A DNA stretch of 13,624 nt from Flavobacteriales bacterium (GCA_947461185.1 CANHJY010000020.1:1-13624); one strand, 5' to 3'. Positions 1 through 7,464 are shown, counted from the stretch's first letter. The notes: generated from the sequence alone by a model not told the origin. Numbers and translations: made by a program.

Positions 1-18
1 ATTTGCACTCACAAAAAT

Positions 19-93
19 GGTGGTTGTAGCTCAGTTGGTTAGAGCACTAGATTGTGGTTCTAGGGGTCGTCGGTTCGAACCCGATCTTCCACC
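19..93 (+). tRNA. tRNA-His (anticodon GTG)
   Basis: The cloverleaf can be folded by hand. The D stem is GCTC/GAGC, and a five-pair anticodon stem (47-51 with 59-63) closes a seven-base loop with anticodon GTG at 54-56. The T arm has a TTCGAAC loop at 74-80 with stem 69-73/81-85. The extra 5' G at position 19 faces C73 of the tRNA (base 93), the identity feature of tRNA-His, and CCA is not encoded. The acceptor stem is odd: tRNA positions 5:68 and 6:67 are both T opposite T (bases 24/88 and 25/87), while the other five pairs and the G-1:C73 pair are intact. The T-rich bases 2-5 (TTTG) could be the tail of a -7 promoter element cut by the window edge. Confidence 0.95.
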
Positions 94-95
94 CG

Positions 96-127
96 AAAGG
101 AATCCTAAACCGGATTCCTTTTTTTTA
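96..127 (+). terminator. Intrinsic terminator after tRNA-His
   Basis: A ten-base stem (96-105 with 112-121, AAAGGAATCC against GGATTCCTTT) closes a six-base loop and runs into an uninterrupted T tract ending at 126. It lies three bases past the tRNA 3' end, so it most simply ends the tRNA transcript. It also lies only about 20 bases before the prfC start codon, so it may sit in the leader of that gene. Confidence 0.85.
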
Positions 128-146
128 TTTTCAGAAAATTCAAAAA

Positions 147-1739
147 ATGAAGTACCTCGAAGCAATTGAAAAAAGAAGAACCTTTGGAATTATTGCGCAT
201 CCCGATGCTGGAAAAACTACACTCACTGAGAAGTTACTGCTTTTTGGAGGTGCAATTCAGACAGCTGGTGCTGTTAAAAACAATAAAATCAAAAAAAGTG
301 CGACATCCGATTTCATGGAAATTGAAAAACAAAGAGGTATTTCCGTTGCTACCTCTGTTATGGCTTTTGAATATAGCGGTAAACAAATCAATATACTTGA
401 TACCCCTGGTCATAAAGATTTCGCAGAAGATACCTACCGCACCTTAACAGCTGTTGATAGTGTGATTTTAGTTATTGACTGTGCAAATGGTGTGGAAACG
501 CAAACTGAAAAATTAATGGAAGTTTGCCGAATGCGAAACACACCTGTTATCATTTTTGTAAACAAAATGGATCGTGAAGGTAAAGATGCCTTTTCCCTTT
601 TGGATGAAATAGAAGAAAAACTATCCATTAAGGTAAGACCGCTCACATGGCCAATAGGTATTGGTGATAGATTTAAAGGTGTTTACAACATTTACAAAAA
701 AAACCTCAATCTTTTCCAAGCTAACAAAACCAAAAAAGAAGAAGATATTGTTTCTATTTCAGACCTCAACGATCCCAAATTACCTGAATTGGTAGGGAAT
801 AAATTTGCAGAGGAGCTCATTGAAGAACTAGACATTATAGATGGAGTTTACGACACTTTTAATCGAAATACATATTTAACTGGAGAAGTAGCACCAGTAT
901 TTTTTGGATCAGCTGTAAATAATTTCGGTGTTCAAGAATTGTTGGACTCTTTTATTGAAATTTCGCCTTCCCCAAGAGGCCGTGAAACGGATAAAAGATT
1001 TATTGAGCCATCGGAGGATAAATTCAGTGGGTTCGTATTTAAAATTCATGCTAACTTGGATCCAAAACATCGAGATAGAATTGCTTTTTTAAGGGTTGTT
1101 TCAGGGAGGTTTGAACGCAATACTTTTTACAATCATGTCAGATTAGAAAAGAATTTAAAGTTTCCAAATCCAACTTCTTTCATGGCTCAAGACAAGAGTG
1201 TAATTGATGAAGCTTTTCCAGGTGATGTGGTGGGTTTATATGATACCGGGAATTTCAAAATCGGTGATACCTTAACTGAAGGTGAGAAATTGCTGTTTAA
1301 AGGGATCCCGTCATTCTCCCCAGAAATATTCATGGAATTGGAGAATTTAGACCCAATGAAATCAAAGCAACTAGACAAAGGTATACATCAGCTTACTGAT
1401 GAAGGAGTTGCTCAAATGTTCGTAATACAACCTGGAAATCGTAAAATTGTCGGAACCGTGGGAATGCTGCAATTTGAAGTTATTCAGCATCGACTTATTA
1501 ATGAATATGGCGCCAACTGTCGATTTTCACCAAAAAACTACTACAAAGCTTGCTGGATTACAACAGACAATAATGATCAGTTGCAATCATTCTTGAAGGC
1601 CAAAGCCTCCTATCTTGCGAAAGATAAAGATGATAACGTAGTATTTTTAGCCGAGACACAATTTTTGTTGGCAATGGCAGAACAAGATTATCCTGATTTG
1701 ACTTTCCATAAAACATCAGCTTTTAAATTGGATCAATAA
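147..1739 (+). CDS. prfC: Peptide chain release factor 3 (RF3)
   Basis: RF3 is a cytoplasmic translational GTPase that removes RF1 or RF2 from the ribosome after peptide release. The 530-residue product matches the usual RF3 length of about 529. GTPase motifs are in order: the P-loop AHPDAGKT at 17-24, the switch I region ending in KQRGISV at 61-67, DTPGH at 85-89 and NKMD at 139-142. The RF3-type C-terminal part includes GMLQFEV and the conserved KASYLAKD segment. The reading frame stays open back into the tRNA, but the ATG at 147 is chosen because the protein then begins [16 protein letters not shown], as RF3 proteins do; the upstream extension would translate tRNA and terminator. There is no Shine-Dalgarno sequence, as is common in Bacteroidota. 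The last 7 bases overlap the end of the convergent minus-strand gene. Confidence 0.96.
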   Translation: MKYLEAIEKRRTFGIIAHPDAGKTTLTEKLLLFGGAIQTAGAVKNNKIKKSATSDFMEIEKQRGISVATSVMAFEYSGKQINILDTPGHKDFAEDTYRTLTAVDSVILVIDCANGVETQTEKLMEVCRMRNTPVIIFVNKMDREGKDAFSLLDEIEEKLSIKVRPLTWPIGIGDRFKGVYNIYKKNLNLFQANKTKKEEDIVSISDLNDPKLPELVGNKFAEELIEELDIIDGVYDTFNRNTYLTGEVAPVFFGSAVNNFGVQELLDSFIEISPSPRGRETDKRFIEPSEDKFSGFVFKIHANLDPKHRDRIAFLRVVSGRFERNTFYNHVRLEKNLKFPNPTSFMAQDKSVIDEAFPGDVVGLYDTGNFKIGDTLTEGEKLLFKGIPSFSPEIFMELENLDPMKSKQLDKGIHQLTDEGVAQMFVIQPGNRKIVGTVGMLQFEVIQHRLINEYGANCRFSPKNYYKACWITTDNNDQLQSFLKAKASYLAKDKDDNVVFLAETQFLLAMAEQDYPDLTFHKTSAFKLDQ

Positions 1740-2200
1740 TTACCGATTTGAGAGAGTTCCGACCAAGTTGGAAATTCCTCTTTTAAGCTTATTTTTCCGA
1801 ATTCATCAATTTTACAGACAATATGCAATATGCCATTACTTGCTATTACATATCTACTTTGTAATTGCCTATTATAGTTTGACATTTGTATAAATGTTTG
1901 TTCATTAAGCGGAACTTGCGGGGCCTTGCATTCAACCAATAGAACAGGCTTACCATCATTTCCATGCACAACCAAATCCGCTCTTTTCGCTAGTTGTTGA
2001 ACTTGCAAAGCCTTTTCAATACTCATCAAACCTTTCGGATAACTCAATTCACTGATGAAGAAATGAATAAGATGCTGTCTTACCCATTCTTCGGGTGTTA
2101 ACAAAATTTTTTTCTTTCGCAATAGACATGTTACATATATCTTACCATCTAACTTTGACAGGGATAAAGGAGCAATTGGCAAATTTAAAGGCTCAAACAT
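1733..2200 (-). CDS. Solo HsdR-N-type (PD-(D/E)XK-like) domain protein
   Basis: This 155-residue protein resembles the N-terminal domain of type I restriction HsdR subunits (the HSDR_N_2 group), a PD-(D/E)XK nuclease fold. Visible motifs are TPEEWVRQH at 35-43, RADLVV with candidate metal ligand D75, and VECKAP with E90 and K92, which together make the D...ExK pattern. No helicase domain follows, and no hsdM or hsdS is nearby, so it is not a working restriction system. Small solo proteins of this kind are, from memory, common in Bacteroidota and of unknown role. The ATG at 2200 is preferred over a TTG at 2218 because family members start close to the LNLP segment. It is the last gene of the porX-tsaE-ald cluster, 37 bases after ald, and its stop codon lies inside the end of prfC. 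Whether it cuts DNA is unknown. Confidence 0.85.
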   Translation of the reverse strand: MFEPLNLPIAPLSLSKLDGKIYVTCLLRKKKILLTPEEWVRQHLIHFFISELSYPKGLMSIEKALQVQQLAKRADLVVHGNDGKPVLLVECKAPQVPLNEQTFIQMSNYNRQLQSRYVIASNGILHIVCKIDEFGKISLKEEFPTWSELSQIGNY

Positions 2201-2237
2201 GCTGTGGTTTAACGACAATAATTAACCTAATTTTTGA

Positions 2238-3458
2238 TTACATACCTAAGATAAGCAATTCAATGTCCTTGAAGCTTAAATTAAAGACTTTACCTAATAC
2301 TTCACTGGTTAAGGTTCCTTTATACATGTAAACACCACTTCTGAAGCCTTGATTATTTTTGATCAACTCCTTGCTACCACCATGATCACCCATTTCCAAT
2401 AAAACAGGAGAAAAAATATTCGAAAGCGCAAAAGACGCAGTTCGAGAGACCCGAGAAGCGATATTTGGAACACAATAATGCACTACGCCATGCGCTGTAA
2501 AAACAGGTTCATTATGGTTGGTGACTCTAGAAGTTTCAAAACACCCACCTTGATCTATACTAACATCAACAACAACTGAACCTTGCTTCATGGATTGAAT
2601 CATCTCCTCAGTTACCACACAAGGTGTTCGTCCTGAGGAACCTCGAAGCGCACCTATAACCACGTCAGCTCTTTTTAGAGATTTAGCAAGGACTTTTGGA
2701 TTTAATATTGATGTATAAACCCGCTGTCCCAAATCATTTTGCAATCTACGCAATTTATAAAGTGAATTATCGAAAACCTTCACAGATGCACCTAATCCAA
2801 GTGCTGCTCTTGTAGCAAACTCTCCAACGGTTCCAGCACCAATAACAACTACTTCAGTTGGCGTAACACCTGCTATACCTCCAAGCATAATTCCTTTACC
2901 TGAGGAAAATGATGATAACAACTCACCCGCTATCAAAATCGAAGTAGTTCCAGCAATTTCGCCCATGGTTCGAACAACTGGAAACACACCCTCTTCATCC
3001 TTAATATAATCCCACGCTATAGCAGTAATTTTCTTTTCCATTAATTTCTGCAAAATAACCTTGGGCTGAATCGACAATTGAAGCGCAGAGATTAAGGTTT
3101 GTCCTCCAGGCATTAATTCAACTTCCTCCTCAGAGGGAGGAGCCACTTTGAAAATAATATCACACGAAAAAATTTCTTTTGGATCGTAACAAATTTGAGC
3201 GCCTGCCTCACTGTATTCGTTATCTGAAAAATTTGCCCCTTCCCCACTCTTTGTTTCAATTTTGACTTGGTGTCCATTAGAAACTAAAAGAGAAACAGCT
3301 TCTGGAACCAACGCCACACGCCTTTCTTGAAATGAGGTTTCTCTTGGTATCCCAATATTCAAATTGCCTTTTCTTTTGGCAATTTCTAACATTTCTTCTT
3401 GTGGCATTAATCCACCATGTGCTAAAATTTTCTTTAAAATATCCGGATCAGTAACCAT
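2238..3458 (-). CDS. ald: Alanine dehydrogenase (Bacteroidota type)
   Basis: The family interconverts L-alanine and pyruvate plus ammonia with NAD+. The 406-residue protein has an N-terminal extension of about 34 residues before the usual start of the Ald fold (IGIPRET at 35-41). Substrate-site R47 (RRVALVP) and K104 (FKVAPP) line up with Arg15 and Lys75 of the mycobacterial enzyme. The NAD-binding loop is GAGTVG at 207-212, and VDVSIDQGG at 297-305 supplies the conserved Asp302. The segment that carries catalytic His96 in classical Ald (LHLA) reads LQLS here, with Gln127, so activity should not be assumed. My recollection is that this long, Gln-bearing form is common in Bacteroidota. The start is ATG at 3458, inside the last codons of tsaE (11-base overlap), pointing to translational coupling; a TTG at 3464 is the less likely alternative. 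Confidence 0.9.
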   Translation of the reverse strand: MVTDPDILKKILAHGGLMPQEEMLEIAKRKGNLNIGIPRETSFQERRVALVPEAVSLLVSNGHQVKIETKSGEGANFSDNEYSEAGAQICYDPKEIFSCDIIFKVAPPSEEEVELMPGGQTLISALQLSIQPKVILQKLMEKKITAIAWDYIKDEEGVFPVVRTMGEIAGTTSILIAGELLSSFSSGKGIMLGGIAGVTPTEVVVIGAGTVGEFATRAALGLGASVKVFDNSLYKLRRLQNDLGQRVYTSILNPKVLAKSLKRADVVIGALRGSSGRTPCVVTEEMIQSMKQGSVVVDVSIDQGGCFETSRVTNHNEPVFTAHGVVHYCVPNIASRVSRTASFALSNIFSPVLLEMGDHGGSKELIKNNQGFRSGVYMYKGTLTSEVLGKVFNLSFKDIELLILGM

Positions 3459-3870
3459 TTTCAATTGTAATTATTCGTGATTCATTGACTTCTTTACGAA
3501 TATACACCCAAATTGTATTTTCTGGAAGCAAATTCGTGATTTTTTCTGGCCATTCAATAAAACAGTACCCATTAGAAAAAAGCATTTCCTCAATACCCAT
3601 ATCATAAGCTTCGGACTCATCATTTAATCGATACAAATCCATATGAAAAAGCTTCCCTGTAGCAGGTATATCATATGTATTGACCAAAGAATATGTTGGA
3701 GAACCCTCAGAATTATGGACACCAAGAACGTTCAATAAGGAATTAATGAATGTAGTTTTACCTGATCCCATTTCACCACTAAAAGCAAACACCTTTTGTT
3801 CATGAAAAGATGTTAAAAATGCTCTTGCTACATTATTGAGATTATTTAGTGTCTCGATTTGGAATTCCAT
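3448..3870 (-). CDS. tsaE: tRNA t6A biosynthesis ATPase TsaE
   Basis: TsaE is the P-loop ATPase partner of TsaB and TsaD in making N6-threonylcarbamoyladenosine at position 37 of ANN-decoding tRNAs, in the cytoplasm. The 140-residue length is typical. Motifs are the Walker A sequence GEMGSGKTT at 32-40, SPTYSLVNTY at 57-66, HMDLYRL at 76-82 and FIEWPEK at 104-110, all standard for the family. The ATG at 3870 lies 14 bases after the porX stop, and the 3' end overlaps the ald start by 11 bases. No other t6A gene is in the window, so its place here reflects operon structure and not pathway grouping. Confidence 0.96.
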   Translation of the reverse strand: MEFQIETLNNLNNVARAFLTSFHEQKVFAFSGEMGSGKTTFINSLLNVLGVHNSEGSPTYSLVNTYDIPATGKLFHMDLYRLNDESEAYDMGIEEMLFSNGYCFIEWPEKITNLLPENTIWVYIRKEVNESRIITIENGY

Positions 3871-3884
3871 GATTATAACGCTAA

Positions 3885-5426
3885 TTATTTTGGACTCATC
3901 AGCACAAAAGGTATCATCATTTCTTCCATGGAAATTCCACCATGTTGAAAAGTAGAACCATAGTAATTTACAAAATGGTTAAAATTATTAGGATAAACGA
4001 AATAATCATAACCTTTGGTAAAGACAAATTCAGCTGACATTTTCTGCTTCGGAAGATGTGCTTCCGATAAATTATTTACAACAAAAACTTCTTTAGCATT
4101 ATAAGTCAAACCGCGTCCAACTTTGTACCTTAAATTAGAATTGGTATTTCTTTCACCCACTATTTTAACTGGATTGGTCACTTTAACTGTTCCATGATCA
4201 GTTGTTAAAATTAATTGAGCTCCAGATTCTGATATTTTTTTTATCATTTCAATAAGAGGGGAATGCTCAAACCAGGATTTGGTAATGGAGCGATAAGCTG
4301 ATTCGTTATCTGCTAACTCTCTAATAACCTCCATTTCAGTTCTTGCATGAGATAACATATCAACAAAATTGTAAACGATGACATTGAAATCATTTTCCTT
4401 CAATGTATTGAAACTATCCACCATTTTTTTACCAGCATCAAAATTAGTGACCTTAGTATATGACCACTTTAGCTGTTTTCCGAGTCTTTTCAAATTGGCT
4501 TCTAAAAAATCTTTTTCATGCATATTTTTACCACCTTCATCGTATTCATTTTTCCATAAATCGGGAAATCTTCTCTCAATTTCACTTGGCATTAACCCTG
4601 CAAAAAAAGCATTTCTCGCATAATGCGTTGCTGTAGGTAAGATGGAATAAACAATCTCTTCTTGCTGCACTGAAAAGTACTTTGAGAAATATGGCATCAA
4701 CACTTTCCATTGATCAAAACGTAAATTATCAATAACCAAGAGATACGTTTTTCGGTTCAACAAAGGAGCGATTTTATCCTTCATTAAGGTGTGAATCATT
4801 ACTGGTGCATCATCTACATCGTTAAGCCAATCCAGGTAATTATTTTCAACAAATTTTGAAAAAAGTGCATTGGCTTCCTTTTTCTGCATTTGCAAGATTT
4901 CATGCATACCTTTATCCTCAACCTTATCCAACTCTAACTCCCAAAAAACCAATTTAGCATACAATTCAGCCCATTCGGCAGCGTCCATTCGATTGCCAAG
5001 GGCCATTCCTAGCTGTCTAAATTCTTGCTGATAATTGGAGTTGGTTCTGTTAGAAACCAATTTATTTCCTTCAAGGATTTTCTTAATACTCAAGAGAATT
5101 TGATTCGGATTTACAGGCTTTATAAGGTAATCAGCTATTTTACTTCCGATTGCTTCCTCCATAATATGCTCCTCCTCACTTTTTGTAATCATAACAATCG
5201 GTATTAATGGTCGTTGCTCTTTTATTCTTGTCAACGTTTCAAGACCAGAAATACCAGGCATGTTTTCATCAAGAAAAATGATATCATAATTTTCTTCCAA
5301 ACTCTTCTCAATAGCCGAAGTTCCATTATTCACTGCTTCAACTTTATACCCTTTTGATTCAAGAAAAAGAATATGGGGTTTCAACAATTCTATCTCGTCA
5401 TCTGCCCAAAGTATTTTACCCACCAT
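3885..5426 (-). CDS. porX: PorX: response regulator with PglZ domain
   Basis: PorX is the cytoplasmic response regulator that, with the kinase PorY, controls type IX secretion genes in Bacteroidota such as Porphyromonas. The 513-residue protein starts with a receiver domain (about 1-120) with the acidic pair D10/E11, phosphoacceptor D53 in LDENMPG, T81 and K103. A helical linker follows. The C-terminal part (about 205-513) is a PglZ domain of the alkaline phosphatase superfamily; published work on PorX describes a zinc-dependent phosphodiesterase acting on oligonucleotides. Candidate metal and catalytic residues are D233 (VIDNLRFD), the Thr residues of LPTATHYARN (263-272), D356 and H360 (DMLSHAR), D410 and H411 (TTDHG) and H495 (FQHGG). 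It lacks a DNA-binding output domain. It heads the porX-tsaE-ald-HsdR-N cluster. Neither porY nor secretion genes are in the window, so a secretion role is inferred from the family. Confidence 0.93.
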   Translation of the reverse strand: MVGKILWADDEIELLKPHILFLESKGYKVEAVNNGTSAIEKSLEENYDIIFLDENMPGISGLETLTRIKEQRPLIPIVMITKSEEEHIMEEAIGSKIADYLIKPVNPNQILLSIKKILEGNKLVSNRTNSNYQQEFRQLGMALGNRMDAAEWAELYAKLVFWELELDKVEDKGMHEILQMQKKEANALFSKFVENNYLDWLNDVDDAPVMIHTLMKDKIAPLLNRKTYLLVIDNLRFDQWKVLMPYFSKYFSVQQEEIVYSILPTATHYARNAFFAGLMPSEIERRFPDLWKNEYDEGGKNMHEKDFLEANLKRLGKQLKWSYTKVTNFDAGKKMVDSFNTLKENDFNVIVYNFVDMLSHARTEMEVIRELADNESAYRSITKSWFEHSPLIEMIKKISESGAQLILTTDHGTVKVTNPVKIVGERNTNSNLRYKVGRGLTYNAKEVFVVNNLSEAHLPKQKMSAEFVFTKGYDYFVYPNNFNHFVNYYGSTFQHGGISMEEMMIPFVLMSPK

Positions 5427-5441
5427 TTATCTTAATTGTTA

Positions 5442-5449
5442 TATTTTTG
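5442..5449 (+). promoter_or_regulatory. Candidate -7 element for the HD phosphohydrolase gene
   Basis: TATTTTTG matches the Bacteroidota -7 consensus TAnnTTTG and lies in the 46-base gap between divergent porX and the HD gene. Transcription would begin near 5455, leaving a leader of roughly 18 bases before the TTG at 5473. No TTTG is seen at the -33 position, so this is a partial match only. Confidence 0.4.
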
Positions 5450-5472
5450 AAAGAAATATTAAAATTATCGAT

Positions 5473-6714
5473 TTGCGCCCGAATTTCAACCGAAACAACA
5501 AAAAGAAAATAGTAAACGACCCTGTTTATGGTTTTATTTCAATTCCAGACCCTCTAATTTTTGATTTGCTTGAACATCCATACATGCAAAGACTGAGAAG
5601 AATCATGCAATTAGGAATGAGTCACTTGGTTTACCCTGGAGCCTTGCACACGAGATTTCATCATGCTCTTGGAGCCATGCACTTAATGACACAAGCGGTA
5701 GCAACAATAAGAAGAAAAGGTCACGAAATTACACAAGAGGAAGAGAGAGCCGTTTTAATTGCCATTTTATTGCATGATATAGGTCATGGTCCTTTCAGCC
5801 ATGCACTGGAATATGATATTGTTAACGGAGTTAATCATGAAGAAATATCAAGCCTTTTCATTCAGCGATTATCAAATACTTATGGCGATGATTTAAATAG
5901 AGCCTTACTCATTTTCAATAACAATTATTCAAAACCTTTTTTGTATCAGTTGGTTTCGAGTCAATTGGATATGGACAGGTTAGATTATCTCAATAGAGAT
6001 AGTTTTTATACCGGAGTTAGCGAAGGAATCATCGGTTCGGAAAGACTTATTGAAATGCTCAATGTACAAAATGGCAATTTAGTATTAGAGGAAAAAGGAA
6101 TTTATTCCGTAGAAAAATTTATTGTAGCTCGTAGGTTGATGTACTGGCAAGTTTACCTTCACAAAACTGTTGTTGCCGCTGAATTTATGTTAATTCACGC
6201 ATTGAGGAGAGCAAAATTTCTGGTTAAAAACGGGGTGTCAATTTTTGCAAGTCCAACGCTTCAATTCTTTTTGGAAAAAGATTTGGGATTGGATGCATTT
6301 AAATCTGATCCTGACATATTAGATAATTTCGCTAATCTGGATGATTATGATATTCTTGGCGCCTTAAAGGTATGGCAACAACATAATGATCCTATTTTAT
6401 CCATGTTAGCGAGAAGATTGGTTAATCGCAAACTTTTTAAAATTGAAATTTCTAAAGATAGATTTAGTGAGGAAAGGGTCCAATTAGAGAAAGAAATGGT
6501 AAAAAAACAACTTGATATAACAGAAGAAGAGGTTAACTATTTCGTTTATACTGATGTTTTAACTAATAATGCCTACAATCAAAACAAACAGAACATCAAC
6601 TTATTAATGAAAAATAATGAGATTATTGATTTGAGCAAGGCATCAGACAATCTGAATATTTCGGCTCTGGCAAATCCAGTGGAGAAGTTTTTTATTTGCT
6701 ACCCCGTGGATTAA
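5473..6714 (+). CDS. HD-domain phosphohydrolase
   Basis: This is a metal-dependent HD-superfamily phosphohydrolase related to dNTP triphosphohydrolases; the substrate is unknown. The 413-residue protein opens with NDPVYGFISIP (15-25), typical of this group, then gives the metal-site signatures RFHHALG (61-67; H64), LLHDIGHGPFSHA (99-111; H101, D102) and H122. The LDMDRLDYLNRD segment at 165-176 supplies the distal Asp. The C-terminal half is helical without a recognised domain. The start is uncertain: there is no in-frame ATG before residue 38, which lies inside the conserved domain, so TTG at 5473 is the best choice. In-frame ATT and ATC codons a few triplets upstream are weaker options. It is divergent from porX and stops 3 bases before the end of the convergent exported-protein gene. 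Confidence 0.9.
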   Translation: MRPNFNRNNKKKIVNDPVYGFISIPDPLIFDLLEHPYMQRLRRIMQLGMSHLVYPGALHTRFHHALGAMHLMTQAVATIRRKGHEITQEEERAVLIAILLHDIGHGPFSHALEYDIVNGVNHEEISSLFIQRLSNTYGDDLNRALLIFNNNYSKPFLYQLVSSQLDMDRLDYLNRDSFYTGVSEGIIGSERLIEMLNVQNGNLVLEEKGIYSVEKFIVARRLMYWQVYLHKTVVAAEFMLIHALRRAKFLVKNGVSIFASPTLQFFLEKDLGLDAFKSDPDILDNFANLDDYDILGALKVWQQHNDPILSMLARRLVNRKLFKIEISKDRFSEERVQLEKEMVKKQLDITEEEVNYFVYTDVLTNNAYNQNKQNINLLMKNNEIIDLSKASDNLNISALANPVEKFFICYPVD

Positions 6715-6717
6715 GCA

Positions 6718-7365
6718 TTACTGTTTCGATAACTTACCCGCCTTCCAATCCTGAATAAGTTTGGCCCAAGAATATGGATTGAGTAGATTGTTAACAGGCA
6801 TTTGCCCATTAGTATACAATTTGGTGTAGCGCTGATTAAGCGCATAGCTGTAGGCAAGTGAAGCATCATTATCTAGTCTTGCAGCAACAAATGCTAAACT
6901 TTCACCTGAAAGTTCTCGTTGTGCCCTTCTTATGGCATCATCATAGGGTTCCATTTCAACAAATGCTCTTGCAAAATCTTCTCTAGACGGCCATGGATAA
7001 ACGGTTACCTCTGGCAAGTGAACAGTATCTCTATTCAACATATGGATAACAGAATATCTTTTTTCGGAGAGCGTATCAGGAACCATGTAAGTTGAAGTGC
7101 TGTATCCCGGCGAAGAAATGACAAGTGTATCACCCGGAAGGACTACAAGCGAAAAAAAACCATAGTAATCAGATATCACACCTTTTTTAATTGTTTTATC
7201 GTAAATAGTTGAATAGGCAATTGGATTAACATCAATATCGGAAACCACAACTCCCGACAATTGAATAAGGTTTGAATCTGACAGATTAACTTTTTGCGCT
7301 GAAACCTTATTTAAAAGTAAAAGACAATTTATGATAAGAAATCCCGAAACAATTTTAAATTTCAT
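6718..7365 (-). CDS. Exported protein with carboxypeptidase-regulatory-like domain
   Basis: The 215-residue protein begins with a clear signal peptide: Lys at 2 and 4, then a hydrophobic core, with likely cleavage after VSA-Q around residue 23. Residues about 35-118 form a beta-sandwich of the CarboxypepD_reg-like kind found in Bacteroidota envelope proteins (LSGVVVSDIDVNPIAYSTI, then GVISDYYGFFSLVV and PGDTLVISSPGY). That domain usually sits at the N-terminus of TonB-dependent receptors, but no plug or barrel follows here. The rest is a charged, Ala- and Tyr-containing helical tail with no family I recognise, and no type IX sorting domain is seen. It is probably periplasmic or outer-membrane associated. 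It starts at ATG 7365 and is divergent from guaB across 123 bases. Its function is unknown. Confidence 0.87.
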   Translation of the reverse strand: MKFKIVSGFLIINCLLLLNKVSAQKVNLSDSNLIQLSGVVVSDIDVNPIAYSTIYDKTIKKGVISDYYGFFSLVVLPGDTLVISSPGYSTSTYMVPDTLSEKRYSVIHMLNRDTVHLPEVTVYPWPSREDFARAFVEMEPYDDAIRRAQRELSGESLAFVAARLDNDASLAYSYALNQRYTKLYTNGQMPVNNLLNPYSWAKLIQDWKAGKLSKQ

Positions 7366-7396
7366 TCAACAATCTTACATTTTTCTAACGAAGCAA

Positions 7397-7404
7397 CAAA
7401 AATA
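7397..7404 (-). promoter_or_regulatory. Candidate -7 element for the exported-protein gene
   Basis: Read on the minus strand this is TATTTTTG, matching TAnnTTTG. Transcription would start about 25 bases before the ATG at 7365. The nearest upstream TTTG is only 14 bases away instead of the usual 19-21, so the match is partial. Confidence 0.35.
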
Positions 7405-7429
7405 TTTATAATAATTAACAAATTTGAAG

Positions 7430-7464
7430 TACAAATCATTATCACAAATAATATTACATTTGTA
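7430..7464. repeat. Short inverted and direct repeats upstream of guaB
   Basis: TACAAAT at 7430-7436 is an inverted copy of ATTTGTA at 7458-7464, and ACAAAT recurs directly at 7431 and 7444. The right arm overlaps the candidate guaB -7 element, a position suited to an operator. The words are short and AT-rich, so chance is a real alternative. Confidence 0.25.
7455..7462 (+). promoter_or_regulatory. Candidate -7 element for guaB
   Basis: TACATTTG fits the Bacteroidota consensus TAnnTTTG, with a predicted start near 7469 and a leader of about 20 bases to the ATG at 7489. No good TTTG is found 19-21 bases upstream. This element would also serve any downstream foldase genes cotranscribed with guaB. 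Confidence 0.5.

Noticed and set aside
54..146. In-frame N-terminal extension of prfC beginning inside the tRNA
   Set aside because: It would translate the tRNA and terminator hairpin. RF3 proteins begin at the [15 protein letters not shown] segment, so the ATG at 147 is the start.
1..147. Integration site of a mobile element at the tRNA-His gene
   Set aside because: tRNA genes often serve as attachment sites, but there is no integrase, no repeated copy of the tRNA 3' end in the window, and the next gene is the housekeeping prfC.
1733..2200. Type I restriction-modification system
   Set aside because: Only a small HsdR-N-like domain is present. No helicase, methylase or specificity gene exists in the window.
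2095..2331. Open frame on the + strand spanning the HsdR-N/ald junction
   Set aside because: It lies antisense to two well-supported genes, has no recognisable domain, and its residues look like the complement of coding sequence.
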